Positions 46,771-55,859 of a DNA stretch of 64,000 nt are shown here, piece by piece. The notes under the pieces are model-generated. The model ran no database searches. It saw nothing but the letters and a program-made list of their open reading frames with translations, and was not told where the DNA came from. Source of the stretch: Thioalkalivibrio sp. ALJ12 (GTDB taxonomy: Bacteria; Pseudomonadota; Gammaproteobacteria; Ectothiorhodospirales; Ectothiorhodospiraceae); contig NZ_KB899538.1 of NCBI RefSeq assembly GCF_000378305.1, forward strand, positions 806,001 to 870,000. The letters run 5' to 3'. The position numbers and the translations under genes were made by a program. Each line of letters starts with the position of its first letter. Position 1 is the first letter of the stretch.

Positions 46771-47276
46771 ACAGCCTCTGGACGATGCTGGACATCCTGC
46801 GTCTGCGCAGTGGCCCGCAGGACCTGCCGCCCGATAACGCTACGCTGATCTTCTGGCTCGGGATTGCCCTGGTCACGGGCATGGCGGTCGGCATCCCGAT
46901 GTACGGCACGGGCCAGGCCCTGGTCCTGAATGTGCTCGATCTCGCCGTGCTGTATATGTTTATCGTCGTGGTGCTGCGCATGGGGGGTGTGCCTGACCGC
47001 TGGCTGCAGACCTTTACCGCAATGGCCGGCACCGGGGCCCTTCTGGGCCTGCTGATGGCCTTGTTGATGCTGATCGATGCCCCGACCGACCCGGAGGAGG
47101 TCTCCACCGGGGCCCTGCTGGCCCTGCTGACGCTGGTGGGCTGGCTGCTGCTGGTGTTCGGGCACATCCTGCAACAGGCCCTGGAGCTGGGCAGCCGCTT
47201 TGTCGGCATGCTGATTGCGCTGGGGTATGTGGTGGTCTCCAGTGTGATCACCCAGGTGGCCCTGGGAGCGCTGTAG
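46767..47276 (+). CDS. small inner-membrane protein of unknown function
   Basis: 169 residues from a TTG at 46767 that overlaps the mlaA stop (TTGA), with GGAGGA six bases upstream; an ATG six codons later is the alternative. There are four clear membrane helices (about 26-45, 50-70, 84-103, 115-135), perhaps a fifth at the C-terminus (VGMLIALGYVVVSSVITQVAL). I do not recognise the family with confidence; the pattern is Yip1-like. Its tight packing between mlaA and mpl suggests an envelope role, which is inference from position. Confidence 0.65.
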   Translation: MNSLWTMLDILRLRSGPQDLPPDNATLIFWLGIALVTGMAVGIPMYGTGQALVLNVLDLAVLYMFIVVVLRMGGVPDRWLQTFTAMAGTGALLGLLMALLMLIDAPTDPEEVSTGALLALLTLVGWLLLVFGHILQQALELGSRFVGMLIALGYVVVSSVITQVALGAL

Positions 47277-48679
47277 TGAGCACGGGCCAGCTGCATATCC
47301 TCGGTATTGGCGGGACCTTTATGGGCGGGCTGGCCCAGCTTGCCCGGGCGCGCGGCTACGAGGTCACCGGATCCGACCAGAAGCTGTACCCGCCGATGAG
47401 CGAACAGCTGGAGCAGGCCGGTATCCACTACCACGAGGGGCATGACCCGGCGACCCTGCCGGAGCAAGGGCCGGTCGTGGTCGGCAACGTGATGACCCGC
47501 GGTATGCCGGTCATCGAGGCCCTGCTCGATCGCGGCCTGTCCTACACCTCCGGCCCGCAGTGGCTGGCCGAGCATGTGCTGCATGATCGCTGGGTGCTGG
47601 CGGTGGCCGGTACCCACGGCAAGACGACGACCGCCAGCCTGCTGGCCTGGATCCTGGAACATGCCGGGCTGAGCCCGGGATTCCTGATCGGGGGCGTGCC
47701 CGGAAACTTTGGCGTCAGCGCGCGGATGGGCGAGACCCCGTTCTTCGTGATCGAGGCGGACGAGTACGACTCTGCATTCTTCGACAAGCGTGCCAAGTTC
47801 GTCCACTACCGGCCGCGTACCCTGGTACTGAACAACCTCGAGTTCGACCATGCAGACATCTACCCGGACCTGGCCGCGATCGAGCGTCAGTTCCATCACC
47901 TGGTTCGTACCATCCCCGGCCAGGGCCTGATCCTGGCGCCCGCAGGTGATGCCGCGCTGGAGCGCGTGCTGGAGATGGGCTGCTGGACGCCGGTGGAGCG
48001 CATCACCACCGACCCGGACACCGGGGATACGGTGTCCCTGGTGGCGCGGCCTTTGAATGACGATGCCTCGGAGTTCGAGGTGCTGGCCAACGGGGTGGCC
48101 CAGGGGCGCGTGGCCTGGGAGATGACGGGGCAGCACAATCTTTCCAATGCCCTGGCCGCGCTCGGGGCGGCCCGCCATGCCGGGGTACCGCTGGCCGCGG
48201 GGATCGCGGCCCTGCCGGCCTTCCGCGGTGTGCGGCGGCGCCAGGAGTTGCGCGCCGAGATCGACGGGATCCGCGTAATCGACGACTTCGCCCATCACCC
48301 GACCGCGATCCGCCTGACCCTCGAGGGCCTGCGCGGCCGCGTCGCCCCCGGCGGACGCCTGATCGCGGTGCTGGAGCCGCGTTCCAACACCATGCGCATG
48401 GGGGTGCATGCCGACGCACTGGGGGCCGCCCTGGAGCGCGCGGACGCAGTGCATCTTTATCATGCCCCGGAGATCGACTGGTCCACCGAGGGTCTGCAGC
48501 GAAAGCTCGGCGGTCGGCTGTCGGTGGCGCGCGAGATCGAATCCCTGTTGCAGGGGATTCTTGCCACGGCGCGCCCCGGCGATACGCTGGTCATTATGAG
48601 CAATGGTGGTTTCGATGGCCTGCACCAGCGCCTGATCGCCGGGTTGCAGTCACGTGAACCCTCGGGGACCCCCGCATGA
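47276..48679 (+). CDS. mpl: UDP-N-acetylmuramate:L-Ala-gamma-D-Glu-meso-DAP ligase
   Basis: 467 residues from GTG 47276, overlapping the previous stop by one base. Mur-ligase fold: [18 protein letters not shown] (nucleotide-sugar side), [16 protein letters not shown] (ATP loop), [18 protein letters not shown], and [20 protein letters not shown]. Mpl reattaches recycled murein tripeptide to UDP-MurNAc. The GIGGTFM start and length distinguish it from MurC. Overlap with ubiX by ATGA. Confidence 0.95.
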   Translation: MSTGQLHILGIGGTFMGGLAQLARARGYEVTGSDQKLYPPMSEQLEQAGIHYHEGHDPATLPEQGPVVVGNVMTRGMPVIEALLDRGLSYTSGPQWLAEHVLHDRWVLAVAGTHGKTTTASLLAWILEHAGLSPGFLIGGVPGNFGVSARMGETPFFVIEADEYDSAFFDKRAKFVHYRPRTLVLNNLEFDHADIYPDLAAIERQFHHLVRTIPGQGLILAPAGDAALERVLEMGCWTPVERITTDPDTGDTVSLVARPLNDDASEFEVLANGVAQGRVAWEMTGQHNLSNALAALGAARHAGVPLAAGIAALPAFRGVRRRQELRAEIDGIRVIDDFAHHPTAIRLTLEGLRGRVAPGGRLIAVLEPRSNTMRMGVHADALGAALERADAVHLYHAPEIDWSTEGLQRKLGGRLSVAREIESLLQGILATARPGDTLVIMSNGGFDGLHQRLIAGLQSREPSGTPA

Positions 48680-49314
48680 GTGGAAAGCCGCGTTCGATCG
48701 CCCTGGCCCTGACCGGTGCCTCCGGCGCGCCCTACGGGCTGCGCCTGCTGGAGTGCCTGGTACAGGCGGGGGTGCAGGTGCATCTGATGCTGTCGAAACC
48801 GGCACAAGTGGTGCTGGGGCTGGAGACTGATCTCGACGTACCCGGGCGTCCGGCCGAGATCGCTCGCTTTTTCGCCGAGCGTCATGGGGCTGCCGATGGA
48901 CAGATCCGCTGCTATGGCCCGGAGCAGTGGACCGCACCGGTGGCCAGCGGCTCGGCGGTGCCTGAGGCGATGGTGGTCTGCCCCTGCACCACGGCGACCG
49001 TATCGGCCATCGCGACCGGGGCCTCGCGCGGGCTGATCGAACGCGCGGCGGATGTGGTGCTCAAGGAGCGGCGCAGGCTGGTGCTGGTGGTACGCGAGAC
49101 GCCGTTCTCCGAGATCCACCTGGAGAACATGCTGCGCCTGGCGCGCATGGGTGCGGTGGTCATGCCGGCCAACCCGGCCTTTTATCATCGGCCGCAATCC
49201 ATCGACGATCTGGTTGATTTCATGGTGGCGCGAGTACTGGACCATCTGGACATCGAACATGCCCTGGGCCCGCGCTGGGGCGAGGCGTCGTTGCCGCCGG
49301 AGGGCCCGGCATGA
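48676..49314 (+). CDS. ubiX: flavin prenyltransferase UbiX
   Basis: 212 residues. Flavoprotein fold with [18 protein letters not shown] at the FMN site and [26 protein letters not shown], typical of Ubi[28 protein letters not shown] is represented by the [15 protein letters not shown] segment. It prenylates FMN to the cofactor of UbiD decarboxylase in ubiquinone synthesis. Overlaps its neighbours by ATGA at both ends. Confidence 0.94.
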   Translation: MSGKPRSIALALTGASGAPYGLRLLECLVQAGVQVHLMLSKPAQVVLGLETDLDVPGRPAEIARFFAERHGAADGQIRCYGPEQWTAPVASGSAVPEAMVVCPCTTATVSAIATGASRGLIERAADVVLKERRRLVLVVRETPFSEIHLENMLRLARMGAVVMPANPAFYHRPQSIDDLVDFMVARVLDHLDIEHALGPRWGEASLPPEGPA

Positions 49315-49919
49315 CAACTCTGCCACTGTTCCCGCTGAATACCGTGCTGTTTCCGGAGGGGCTGCTGCCGCTGCGGATCTTCGAGACGCGCTATCTCGAC
49401 ATGGTGCGCCGCTGCCTGCGCGAGGATGACCGCTTCGTGATCGTCGCGATCGAGCCGGACACCGAGTCCGGTGCGCCCCGTCCGGAGGCGGAGACGGACC
49501 CGTCCGTCGGCTTCCACCCGATCGGGACCGAGGTCGCGATCGTCGACTGGGACCAGCGGCCGGACGGCCTGCTCGGGATCCTCGTCAAGGGCGAGCGTCG
49601 CCACCAGCTTCACAACCCGCGCCGCGCCGAGGACGGCCTCTGGCTGGCGGAGGTCGAGCCTTTGCAGGAGCGCCCCGATGTCAGCCTGCCGGTGGACTAT
49701 GCCTCACTGGCGGATCTGCTCGAGCGGCTGCTGGACCAGCTCGGCACGCCCTGGTCACACCTGGAGCGTCGTTTTGACGATTCCTCCTGGGTGGTCGGAC
49801 GGCTGACGGAGCTGCTGCCGATCGATCTCGAGATCAAGCAGCAGCTGCTGGAGGCGGACGACCCGATCGAGCGCCTGGAGCGCCTGCGAGCGGCCATGCT
49901 CGCGGCATCGAAATCCTGA
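49311..49919 (+). CDS. stand-alone LON substrate-binding-domain protein
   Basis: 202 residues beginning [29 protein letters not shown], the LON N-terminal (PUA-like) domain. No AAA or protease domain follows, so it is not Lon itself. [18 protein letters not shown] and [22 protein letters not shown] form the helical C-terminal half. Such proteins are common in proteobacteria, and their function is not established. It is translationally coupled to ubiX. Confidence 0.85.
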   Translation: MTTLPLFPLNTVLFPEGLLPLRIFETRYLDMVRRCLREDDRFVIVAIEPDTESGAPRPEAETDPSVGFHPIGTEVAIVDWDQRPDGLLGILVKGERRHQLHNPRRAEDGLWLAEVEPLQERPDVSLPVDYASLADLLERLLDQLGTPWSHLERRFDDSSWVVGRLTELLPIDLEIKQQLLEADDPIERLERLRAAMLAASKS

Positions 49920-49976
49920 AACCCTGCGGCGGGGCTGTTAAGGTTTCGGCACACACTTTCATTGGAGCCCGCCATC

Positions 49977-50360
49977 ATGGCCGTTCAGGAACTCACGCAG
50001 GATACGTTCGAATCCACGATCACCGGCAACAACATTGTCATTCTGGACTTCTGGGCCCCCTGGTGCGGCCCGTGTCAGCAGTTCGCCCCGACCTTCGAGG
50101 CGGCCTCCGAGCAGCATTCCGACGTCGTCTTCGCCAAGGTGAACACCGACGAGGAGCAGGGGATCGCCGGGGCGTTCCAGATCCGTTCCATCCCGACGCT
50201 GATGATCTTCCGCGAGCAGATCATCGTCTTCTCCCAGCCGGGCGTGCTGTCCGCCGGGCAACTGGACGAGGTGCTGGGCAAGGTGCGCGAGCTGGACATG
50301 GACCAGGTGCGTGCCGACGTCGAACGCCAGCAGCAGGAGCAGCAGGCTGGCCAGGCCTGA
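49977..50360 (+). CDS. thioredoxin-family protein with Gln-rich tail
   Basis: 127 residues from ATG 49977. ILDFWAPWCGPCQQFAPTFE holds the WCGPC redox site (Cys30, Cys33), and SIPTLMIFRE the cis-proline. The thioredoxin fold ends near residue 103; about 24 extra residues, ending in a Gln/Glu-rich stretch, make it longer than TrxA. It is probably a cytosolic disulfide reductase or chaperone-like thioredoxin; its specific partner is unknown. Confidence 0.88.
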   Translation: MAVQELTQDTFESTITGNNIVILDFWAPWCGPCQQFAPTFEAASEQHSDVVFAKVNTDEEQGIAGAFQIRSIPTLMIFREQIIVFSQPGVLSAGQLDEVLGKVRELDMDQVRADVERQQQEQQAGQA

Positions 50361-50393
50361 TTACCTTCTGACGCGAAACCTATAGTCCTAAAC

Positions 50394-50436
50394 GAGCGCC
50401 CCCATGCTGACGGTCATGACCCAGATGGGGGCGCTC
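50394..50436 (+). promoter_or_regulatory. perfect 12-bp hairpin enclosing the start codon of the AEC transporter
   Basis: GAGCGCCCCCAT (50394-50405) is exactly complementary to ATGGGGGCGCTC (50425-50436), with a 19-base loop. The first two bases of the ATG at 50404 are the last two bases of the 5' arm. No purine-rich ribosome-binding site is visible outside the stem. It could block initiation at 50404 until opened. Otherwise the true start could be an ATG in the loop (50415) or at the 3' arm (50425). Confidence 0.55.
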
Positions 50437-51351
50437 ATCGTTGCGGGCGTCGTCTGGCGCCTGTTGCGCCCCGGCGGGCTGGACGCCGACACCGCCCGCC
50501 GGGTGCTCACCACCCTGGTCTACTACCTGCTGCTGCCCGCGCTGGTGCTGCAGGTGCTGTGGACCGCCCCCCTGGGACTCGACTCGCTGCGCATCGCCCT
50601 GGTGGCCGGCACGACCGTGCTGGCGATGGTGGCCGTGACCCTGCTCGCTTGCCGACTTTGCCTGGCAGAACGCGCGGCGGTCGGGGCGATGCTGCTGGCC
50701 GCGGCCTGGCCGAATGCCACCTACCTGGGGCTCCCCGTACTCGATAGTCTGTTCGGCGATGCCGGCCGGGCGGTGGCGATCCAGTACGACCTGTTCGCCT
50801 GCCTGCCCCTGGTGCTGACGCTGGGGATCCTGCTGGCCAGGCGTTACGGGGACCCGGAGGCGGTCCGGCTGTATGGCGGCGGCGGGGCCATTCGCGGGCT
50901 GGTCGCTGTCCCCTCGATCTGGGCGGCGGTCCTGGGCGTGGCGCTGAACCTGGCCGGTCTGCCGCTGGTGACCTGGCTGGATACCTGGCTCGGCTTCCTG
51001 GCTGACTCGGTCGCCCCCCTGATGCTGTTCTCGCTGGGGCTGGCGCTGGTGTTCGACCGTTTCCGCGGCCGCGATCTGCGCCCCCTGGTGATGGTGTCCG
51101 TCATCCAGTTGCTGATCGCACCGCTGTTCGCGCTCGGCCTGGTCTGGTGGGTCGGGCTGGAGGGTGTGCCCGGGATTGGTTCGGTGCTCGAGGCGGCGAT
51201 GCCGGCGATGGTCCTGGGGCTCGTGTTCTGTGATCGCTTCCGGCTCGATACCGGCCTGTATGCGGCCGCGGTCACGCTGACGACGGCGCTGTCGCTGGTG
51301 ACACTCCCGCTGTGGTTCGCCATCGCCGGGTATCTGATCCCTGGGGGGTGA
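50404..51351 (+). CDS. AEC (auxin efflux carrier) family transporter
   Basis: Up to 315 residues with about ten membrane helices in two five-helix halves. LLAAAWPNATYLGLPVLDSLFG in the first half matches the AEC NxxxxGxP-type motif, and VLEAAMPAMVLGLVFCDRFRLD the second. Family members are secondary carriers, some for malate or malonate; the substrate here is unknown. The start is uncertain: ATG 50404 lies in a strong hairpin, and in-frame ATGs follow at residues 5 and 8. It is probably monocistronic or a weak leader to the next carrier. Confidence 0.82.
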   Translation: MLTVMTQMGALIVAGVVWRLLRPGGLDADTARRVLTTLVYYLLLPALVLQVLWTAPLGLDSLRIALVAGTTVLAMVAVTLLACRLCLAERAAVGAMLLAAAWPNATYLGLPVLDSLFGDAGRAVAIQYDLFACLPLVLTLGILLARRYGDPEAVRLYGGGGAIRGLVAVPSIWAAVLGVALNLAGLPLVTWLDTWLGFLADSVAPLMLFSLGLALVFDRFRGRDLRPLVMVSVIQLLIAPLFALGLVWWVGLEGVPGIGSVLEAAMPAMVLGLVFCDRFRLDTGLYAAAVTLTTALSLVTLPLWFAIAGYLIPGG

Positions 51352-51454
51352 CAGTGCGCGCGGGCCGGCCCCGGCGATTGGTTACAGCGATCGGCTACAA
51401 TTGGCGGGTGAAGAGACACCCCGCTCCACCCACCTCCGGTCCCGGCACTCGCTG

Positions 51455-52432
51455 ATGGTCCTTCCCGTTGCTGCGGTCATCGGCGGTCTGGTACTGCTGA
51501 CCTGGAGTGCCGACCGCTTCGTGTTCGGTGCCTCGGCGTTCGCGCGTAGCGTGGGCGTGAGTGCCCTGCTGGTCGGGTTGACCATTGTCGCCTTCGGTAC
51601 CTCGGCCCCGGAGATCGTCGTGTCCGTACTGGCGACGCTGCAGGGCAACCCGGGCCTCGCGGTGGGTAATGCGATCGGCTCGAACATCGCGAATATCGGG
51701 CTGGTGCTGGCGATGGCGGCGCTGGTGGCGCCGCTCGTTATCGGGCACGGCCTGGTGCGCCGCGAGCTACCGATCCTGATGGGGGTGAGTCTGGCTGTCC
51801 TGTTTCTGCTGCTGGACGGCGAGCTGGGCCGCCTGGAGGGCGGGCTTCTGATTTCGGGGTTGCTGCTGGTGACCGCCTGGGTGATCCATATCGCGCGGCG
51901 TGCGCAGGCGCTGGATCCGGCCGAGGCGCCTGAAGAGGTGCGTGGCATGGTCGAGGCCATTCCGGCGGCCACCTCTACCGGTCGCGCCCTGGGCTGGCTG
52001 GGCCTTGGTCTGGCGCTGCTGATTGCCAGCAGCCAGCTGGTCGTCTGGGGTGCGGTGGGGATTGCGGAGCAGCTGGGCATCAGTGACCTGGTGATTGGCC
52101 TGACCATCGTGGCCATCGGGACTAGCCTGCCGGAACTGGCGACTTCCCTGGTGGCGGCCTTTCGCCGCGAGGCGGGATTGGCGATCGGCAACGTGATCGG
52201 TTCCAATCTGTTCAACCTGCTGGCCGTGCTGGCAGTCCCCGCGCTGATTGCGCCGCTGGCGATCGAGCCCGAGGTGCTGGTCCGCGACTACCCGGTGATG
52301 CTCGGCATGACCGCCACGCTGTTCGTCTTTGCCCTGGCGCGAGGCAGCCAGCTGCGGCGCTGGCAGGGGGGGCTTCTGCTCGTGGTGTTCGCGGGCTACC
52401 TTGTCCATCTCGGAATGACGGCAACCGCATGA
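51455..52432 (+). CDS. calcium/sodium antiporter (CaCA family, YrbG-like)
   Basis: 325 residues from ATG 51455; an upstream TTG at 51401 would add a non-homologous tail. Two inverted halves each carry the alpha-repeat: VGLTIVAFGTSAPEIVVSVLA, GNAIGSNIANIGL and IGLTIVAIGTSLPELATSL, GNVIGSNLFNLLA. About ten helices. It exchanges Ca2+ for Na+ or H+. The position just before kdsD matches E. coli yrbG-kdsD-kdsC-lptC-lptA-lptB, which supports orthology. It overlaps kdsD by ATGA. Confidence 0.9.
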   Translation: MVLPVAAVIGGLVLLTWSADRFVFGASAFARSVGVSALLVGLTIVAFGTSAPEIVVSVLATLQGNPGLAVGNAIGSNIANIGLVLAMAALVAPLVIGHGLVRRELPILMGVSLAVLFLLLDGELGRLEGGLLISGLLLVTAWVIHIARRAQALDPAEAPEEVRGMVEAIPAATSTGRALGWLGLGLALLIASSQLVVWGAVGIAEQLGISDLVIGLTIVAIGTSLPELATSLVAAFRREAGLAIGNVIGSNLFNLLAVLAVPALIAPLAIEPEVLVRDYPVMLGMTATLFVFALARGSQLRRWQGGLLLVVFAGYLVHLGMTATA

Positions 52433-53406
52433 ATTTCAATCCTGATACCACTCGCAAGCTGGCCCTGGCGGTCCTGAACGATGAGGCCGAGGCCGTGCGT
52501 CGACTGGCCGACCGCGTGGACGATGCGTTCCTGGAGGCCTGTCGCCACATCCTCGAGTGCCGCGGCCGGGTCGTGGTGACCGGCATGGGCAAGTCCGGCC
52601 ATATCGGCTCCAAGCTGGCGGCCACCCTGGCCTCCACCGGGACCCCGGCGTTTTTCGTCCACCCCGGCGAGGCCAGCCACGGCGATCTTGGCATGATTAC
52701 CCGTGACGACGTGGTGATCGCCCTGTCCAATTCCGGCGAGACCGACGAGCTGCTGACCATCCTGCCGTTGATCCGGCGGCTGGACGTACCGCTGATCGCG
52801 CTGACCGGCAATCCCGGGTCGCGGCTGGGGCAGGATGCCACCGTGCACCTGGATGTCTCGGTCGAGCGCGAGGCTTGCCCGCTGGGCCTGGCCCCGACCT
52901 CCAGCACCACGGCCGCGCTGGCGATGAGCGATGCCCTGGCGGTCGCGGTGCTGGATGCGCGCGGCTTTACCGCCGACGATTTTGCCCGCTCGCATCCCGG
53001 CGGCCGACTGGGGCGGCGGTTGCTGGTCCATGTCGCGGACATCATGCATACCGGTGACGCGATCCCGCGCGTGGGTCCCGAGGCCCCGCTGAAGGACGCC
53101 CTGTTCGAGATTACGCGCAAGGGGCTGGGGCTGGTGATCGTCGCCGATCCCGAGGCGCATATCCTCGGCGTGTTTACCGATGGCGACCTCCGACGCACGC
53201 TGGATCGTGGCGAAAGCCTGGAGGCGCTGACCATCGGCCAGGTGATGACGCGGGGCGGACATGCCGCCCGCCCGCAGTGGCTGGCCGTGGAGGCCCTGGA
53301 GACCATGGAGAGCAAGCGGATCAATGCCCTGCCGGTGGTGGATGACGACCAGAGGCTGGTCGGGGTGCTGAACATGCACGACCTGCTGCGCGCGGGGGTG
53401 GCCTGA
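52429..53406 (+). CDS. kdsD: D-arabinose 5-phosphate isomerase
   Basis: 325 residues. SIS domain (VVVTGMGKSGHIGSKLAATLASTGTPAFFVHPGEASHGDLGM, SNSGETDEL, APTSSTTAALAMSDAL) followed by two CBS domains (from about residue 205; DIMHTGDAIPRV and QVMTRGGHAARPQ). It converts ribulose 5-phosphate to arabinose 5-phosphate, the first step of Kdo synthesis. Overlaps kdsC by one base (TGATG). Confidence 0.95.
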   Translation: MNFNPDTTRKLALAVLNDEAEAVRRLADRVDDAFLEACRHILECRGRVVVTGMGKSGHIGSKLAATLASTGTPAFFVHPGEASHGDLGMITRDDVVIALSNSGETDELLTILPLIRRLDVPLIALTGNPGSRLGQDATVHLDVSVEREACPLGLAPTSSTTAALAMSDALAVAVLDARGFTADDFARSHPGGRLGRRLLVHVADIMHTGDAIPRVGPEAPLKDALFEITRKGLGLVIVADPEAHILGVFTDGDLRRTLDRGESLEALTIGQVMTRGGHAARPQWLAVEALETMESKRINALPVVDDDQRLVGVLNMHDLLRAGVA

Positions 53407-53945
53407 TGGACCGTCACGACGAGGCCCTGCACAGCCGCCAGGCGGCGGTGCGTCTGCTGATCCTGGATGTCGACGGCGTGCTGACCGATGGCAGCCTGTT
53501 CATGGGGGATGCCGGCGAGCAGTACAAGGCCTTTCATTCGCGCGACGGGCACGGCATCCGTCTGGCACTGGACGGAGGGCTGGAGGTCGCGATCCTGACC
53601 GGACGCACCTCCGGGGTGGTCGAGCACCGCATGCGGGACCTCGGTGTGCAGCATCTGGTGCAGGGGCGGCGCGACAAGGGGGCCGCACTGCACGAGTTGC
53701 TGGAGCAGAGCGGCCACGCGCCCGACGAGGCCGCCTTCGTGGGCGACGACATCGTCGATCTGCCGGCGATGCGCCGTGTGGGGCTCGGCATCGCGGTGGC
53801 GGATTCCCACCCGTTGGTATTGCAGCATGCACATTGGGTTACGCAGGCCCCCGGCGGTCGCGGCGCGGTGCGCGAGGTCTGCGAGGGCCTGCTGGCGGCC
53901 CAGGGGCGGCTGGAGGCCCTGTTCGCGGAGTACGTCGACGGATGA
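53406..53945 (+). CDS. kdsC: Kdo 8-phosphate phosphatase
   Basis: 179 residues, HAD type C0 without cap. LLILDVDGVLTDGSLFM (Asp21, Asp23), HSRDGHGIRLALDGGLEVAILTG and FVGDDIVDLPAMRRVGLGIAVADSH are diagnostic. It makes Kdo from Kdo 8-phosphate as a tetramer. It overlaps the lptC start by ATGA. Confidence 0.96.
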   Translation: MDRHDEALHSRQAAVRLLILDVDGVLTDGSLFMGDAGEQYKAFHSRDGHGIRLALDGGLEVAILTGRTSGVVEHRMRDLGVQHLVQGRRDKGAALHELLEQSGHAPDEAAFVGDDIVDLPAMRRVGLGIAVADSHPLVLQHAHWVTQAPGGRGAVREVCEGLLAAQGRLEALFAEYVDG

Positions 53946-54505
53946 AGTGGGTGGCCGGACCGGTGGCGCTGATCCTGTTGCCAATGGCGGCGCTGGTGGC
54001 CGGCGCTGTTGCCAGCGAGCACGAGCCGGAGGGCGAGGTGACGCTGGAGATCGAGGGCTTCACGCTGCACGCGACTGGCGAGGACGGCGAGTTGAGTCAC
54101 CGCCTGCGCGGGACGCGTCTGCGCGAGTTTGGCCGCGACGGCCCGCAGCTGATCGACGACCCCGACCTGGATATCTTTGACGCTGGCGGCATCGAATGGC
54201 ACTGGACTGCGCCCGAGGCGCTGCACCGACCGATGGACGAGATCCTGGACCTGATCGGCCCCACGCGGGGGGTGCAGCCCGAGCGTGACGAGCGCGTGCG
54301 CACGGTGATTGAATCCGCCGATGTGAAGGTGGCGACCGACACCATGATCGCCACCTCCGATGCCCCGTCGACGCTGGAGCAGCCTGGCCTTTTCCAGCGG
54401 GGCACGGGTCTGCGCGTCGACTCGCGAGGGGATACCATAGAGCTGTTCCATGACGTGTACACGCTCTACAGCGAGTCGGGCGAGGAGGAAGCCGCAAATG
54501 ACTGA
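53942..54505 (+). CDS. lptC: LPS export system protein LptC
   Basis: 187 residues from ATG 53942. A single N-terminal membrane helix (residues ~3-24) anchors a periplasmic beta-jellyroll (GFTLHATGEDGELSHRLRGTRLREF). LptC takes LPS from LptB2FG and hands it to LptA. The family is weakly conserved, so position between kdsC and lptA carries the call. The C-terminus overlaps lptA by 8 bases. Confidence 0.9.
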   Translation: MKWVAGPVALILLPMAALVAGAVASEHEPEGEVTLEIEGFTLHATGEDGELSHRLRGTRLREFGRDGPQLIDDPDLDIFDAGGIEWHWTAPEALHRPMDEILDLIGPTRGVQPERDERVRTVIESADVKVATDTMIATSDAPSTLEQPGLFQRGTGLRVDSRGDTIELFHDVYTLYSESGEEEAAND

Positions 54506-55022
54506 ACGTGGTGGGTCGTCGCTCGCCCGGGCCGGATGGCCCGTGCTGCTGGGCAGTGCCTTGTTGCTGCTGGCCGCGCCGGTCATTGCCCAGCAGCAGC
54601 CCCTGCCGGTGGAGATTACCGCCGATCGTGCGGAGATGGACGACCGGCGGGGCGTAAGCACTTATACCGGTGATGTGGTGGTGATTCGCGGGGACATGAC
54701 ACTGGAGGCCGACAAGGTCTATGTGCGCAGCCGCGACCGACGCCCTTACGAGATGGAGGCCCACGGCGAGCCTGCGCGGCTGGAGTCCCCGGACCCGGAG
54801 ACGGGCGAGATGCGCATCGCCACCGCGCTGCGCATCGACTACCTGCTGAACGAGGACCGGGTGATCCTGACCGACCAGGCGCATGTGGTCACGGCAGCCG
54901 AGGAAGCGCGCGGCAAGCGCATCGTCTACGACCTGGAGACGGATGTGATCGAGGCCGAGCGTGGCGAGGCCGATGACGAGCGTGTACGTATCAGGATCCA
55001 GCCCCGCGAAGACGACGAATGA
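54498..55022 (+). CDS. lptA: LPS transport periplasmic bridge protein LptA
   Basis: 174 residues from ATG 54498. The signal peptide cleaves after about residue 31 (APVIA). The mature chain begins [34 protein letters not shown], the OstA-like beta-jellyroll that oligomerises across the periplasm to carry LPS from LptC to LptD. The C-terminus is highly charged and acidic. Overlaps lptB by ATGA. Confidence 0.94.
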   Translation: MTERGGSSLARAGWPVLLGSALLLLAAPVIAQQQPLPVEITADRAEMDDRRGVSTYTGDVVVIRGDMTLEADKVYVRSRDRRPYEMEAHGEPARLESPDPETGEMRIATALRIDYLLNEDRVILTDQAHVVTAAEEARGKRIVYDLETDVIEAERGEADDERVRIRIQPREDDE

Positions 55023-55801
55023 ACGAGCTCGACACCAGCGCGCCCGCCGCGGCCGGTGGCGAATCTGCGCCGATGGCCGGCTATCTGACCGGCCGCGAGC
55101 TGACCAAGCGCTATGGCAAGCGTACGGTGCTGGATCGTGTCGACGTCGATCTGGCACCAGGGGAGGTCGTGGGCCTGCTGGGACCGAACGGCGCAGGCAA
55201 GACCACCTGTTTCTACAGCCTGGTCGGCCTGATCCGGCCCAATCGTGGCCGCATCACGCTGGGTGACCGGGACATCACCCGGGCCCCGATTCATTCGCGG
55301 GCCCGAGCCGGGCTGGGCTACCTGCCGCAGGAGGCCTCGATCTTCCGTCGGCTGAGTGTTTGGGACAACCTGCAGGCGGTGCTGGAGCTGCGCTCGGAGC
55401 TCGACCGCCACGAGCGACGCCGCATCGGCGATGCCCTGATCGAGGAGTTCCAGCTGGAGACCGTGCGCCACAGCCCTGGGATTGCCCTGTCCGGGGGCGA
55501 GCGTCGCCGCGCCGAGATCGCGCGGGCACTGGCCGGTGACCCGCGCTTTATCTGCCTGGACGAACCGTTTGCCGGCGTGGATCCGATTTCCGTGGGTGAT
55601 ATCCAGGCCGTGATTGGGCATCTGGCCCAGCGCGGGATCGGTGTGCTGATTTCCGACCACAACGTGCGCGAGACCCTCGGAATCTGCGACAGGGCCTATA
55701 TTCTTAGTGAGGGCCGCATCCTGAGCGCCGGGACCCCGCAGGAGCTGCTGGACGACCCCCAGGTGCGCCGCGTGTATCTCGGAGAAAACTTTCGACTGTG
55801 A
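55019..55801 (+). CDS. lptB: LPS export ABC ATPase LptB
   Basis: 260 residues. Walker A is GPNGAGKTT (55-63), the signature is [16 protein letters not shown], and Walker B is [16 protein letters not shown], a run typical of LptB. The first ~20 residues are an extra low-complexity leader; the family normally begins near [13 protein letters not shown], so a start at Met19 is possible. It energises LPS extraction by LptFG. rpoN follows after 58 bases. Confidence 0.96.
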   Translation: MNELDTSAPAAAGGESAPMAGYLTGRELTKRYGKRTVLDRVDVDLAPGEVVGLLGPNGAGKTTCFYSLVGLIRPNRGRITLGDRDITRAPIHSRARAGLGYLPQEASIFRRLSVWDNLQAVLELRSELDRHERRRIGDALIEEFQLETVRHSPGIALSGGERRRAEIARALAGDPRFICLDEPFAGVDPISVGDIQAVIGHLAQRGIGVLISDHNVRETLGICDRAYILSEGRILSAGTPQELLDDPQVRRVYLGENFRL

Positions 55802-55819
55802 ACATTGATCAGTGTTTCC
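55802..55819. repeat. solitary copy of the 313-bp element's terminal repeat
   Basis: ACATTGATCAGTGTTTCC directly follows the lptB stop. It matches the terminal repeat at 45939-45956 (ACATTGATCCGTGTTTCC-type) with one mismatch in 18. No second terminus is seen nearby, so it may be a remnant of a deleted element or a shared functional site. Confidence 0.5.
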
Positions 55820-55859
55820 TTAAGATGATCTTGATGGTCACCATGGACCTCAAACCGCG

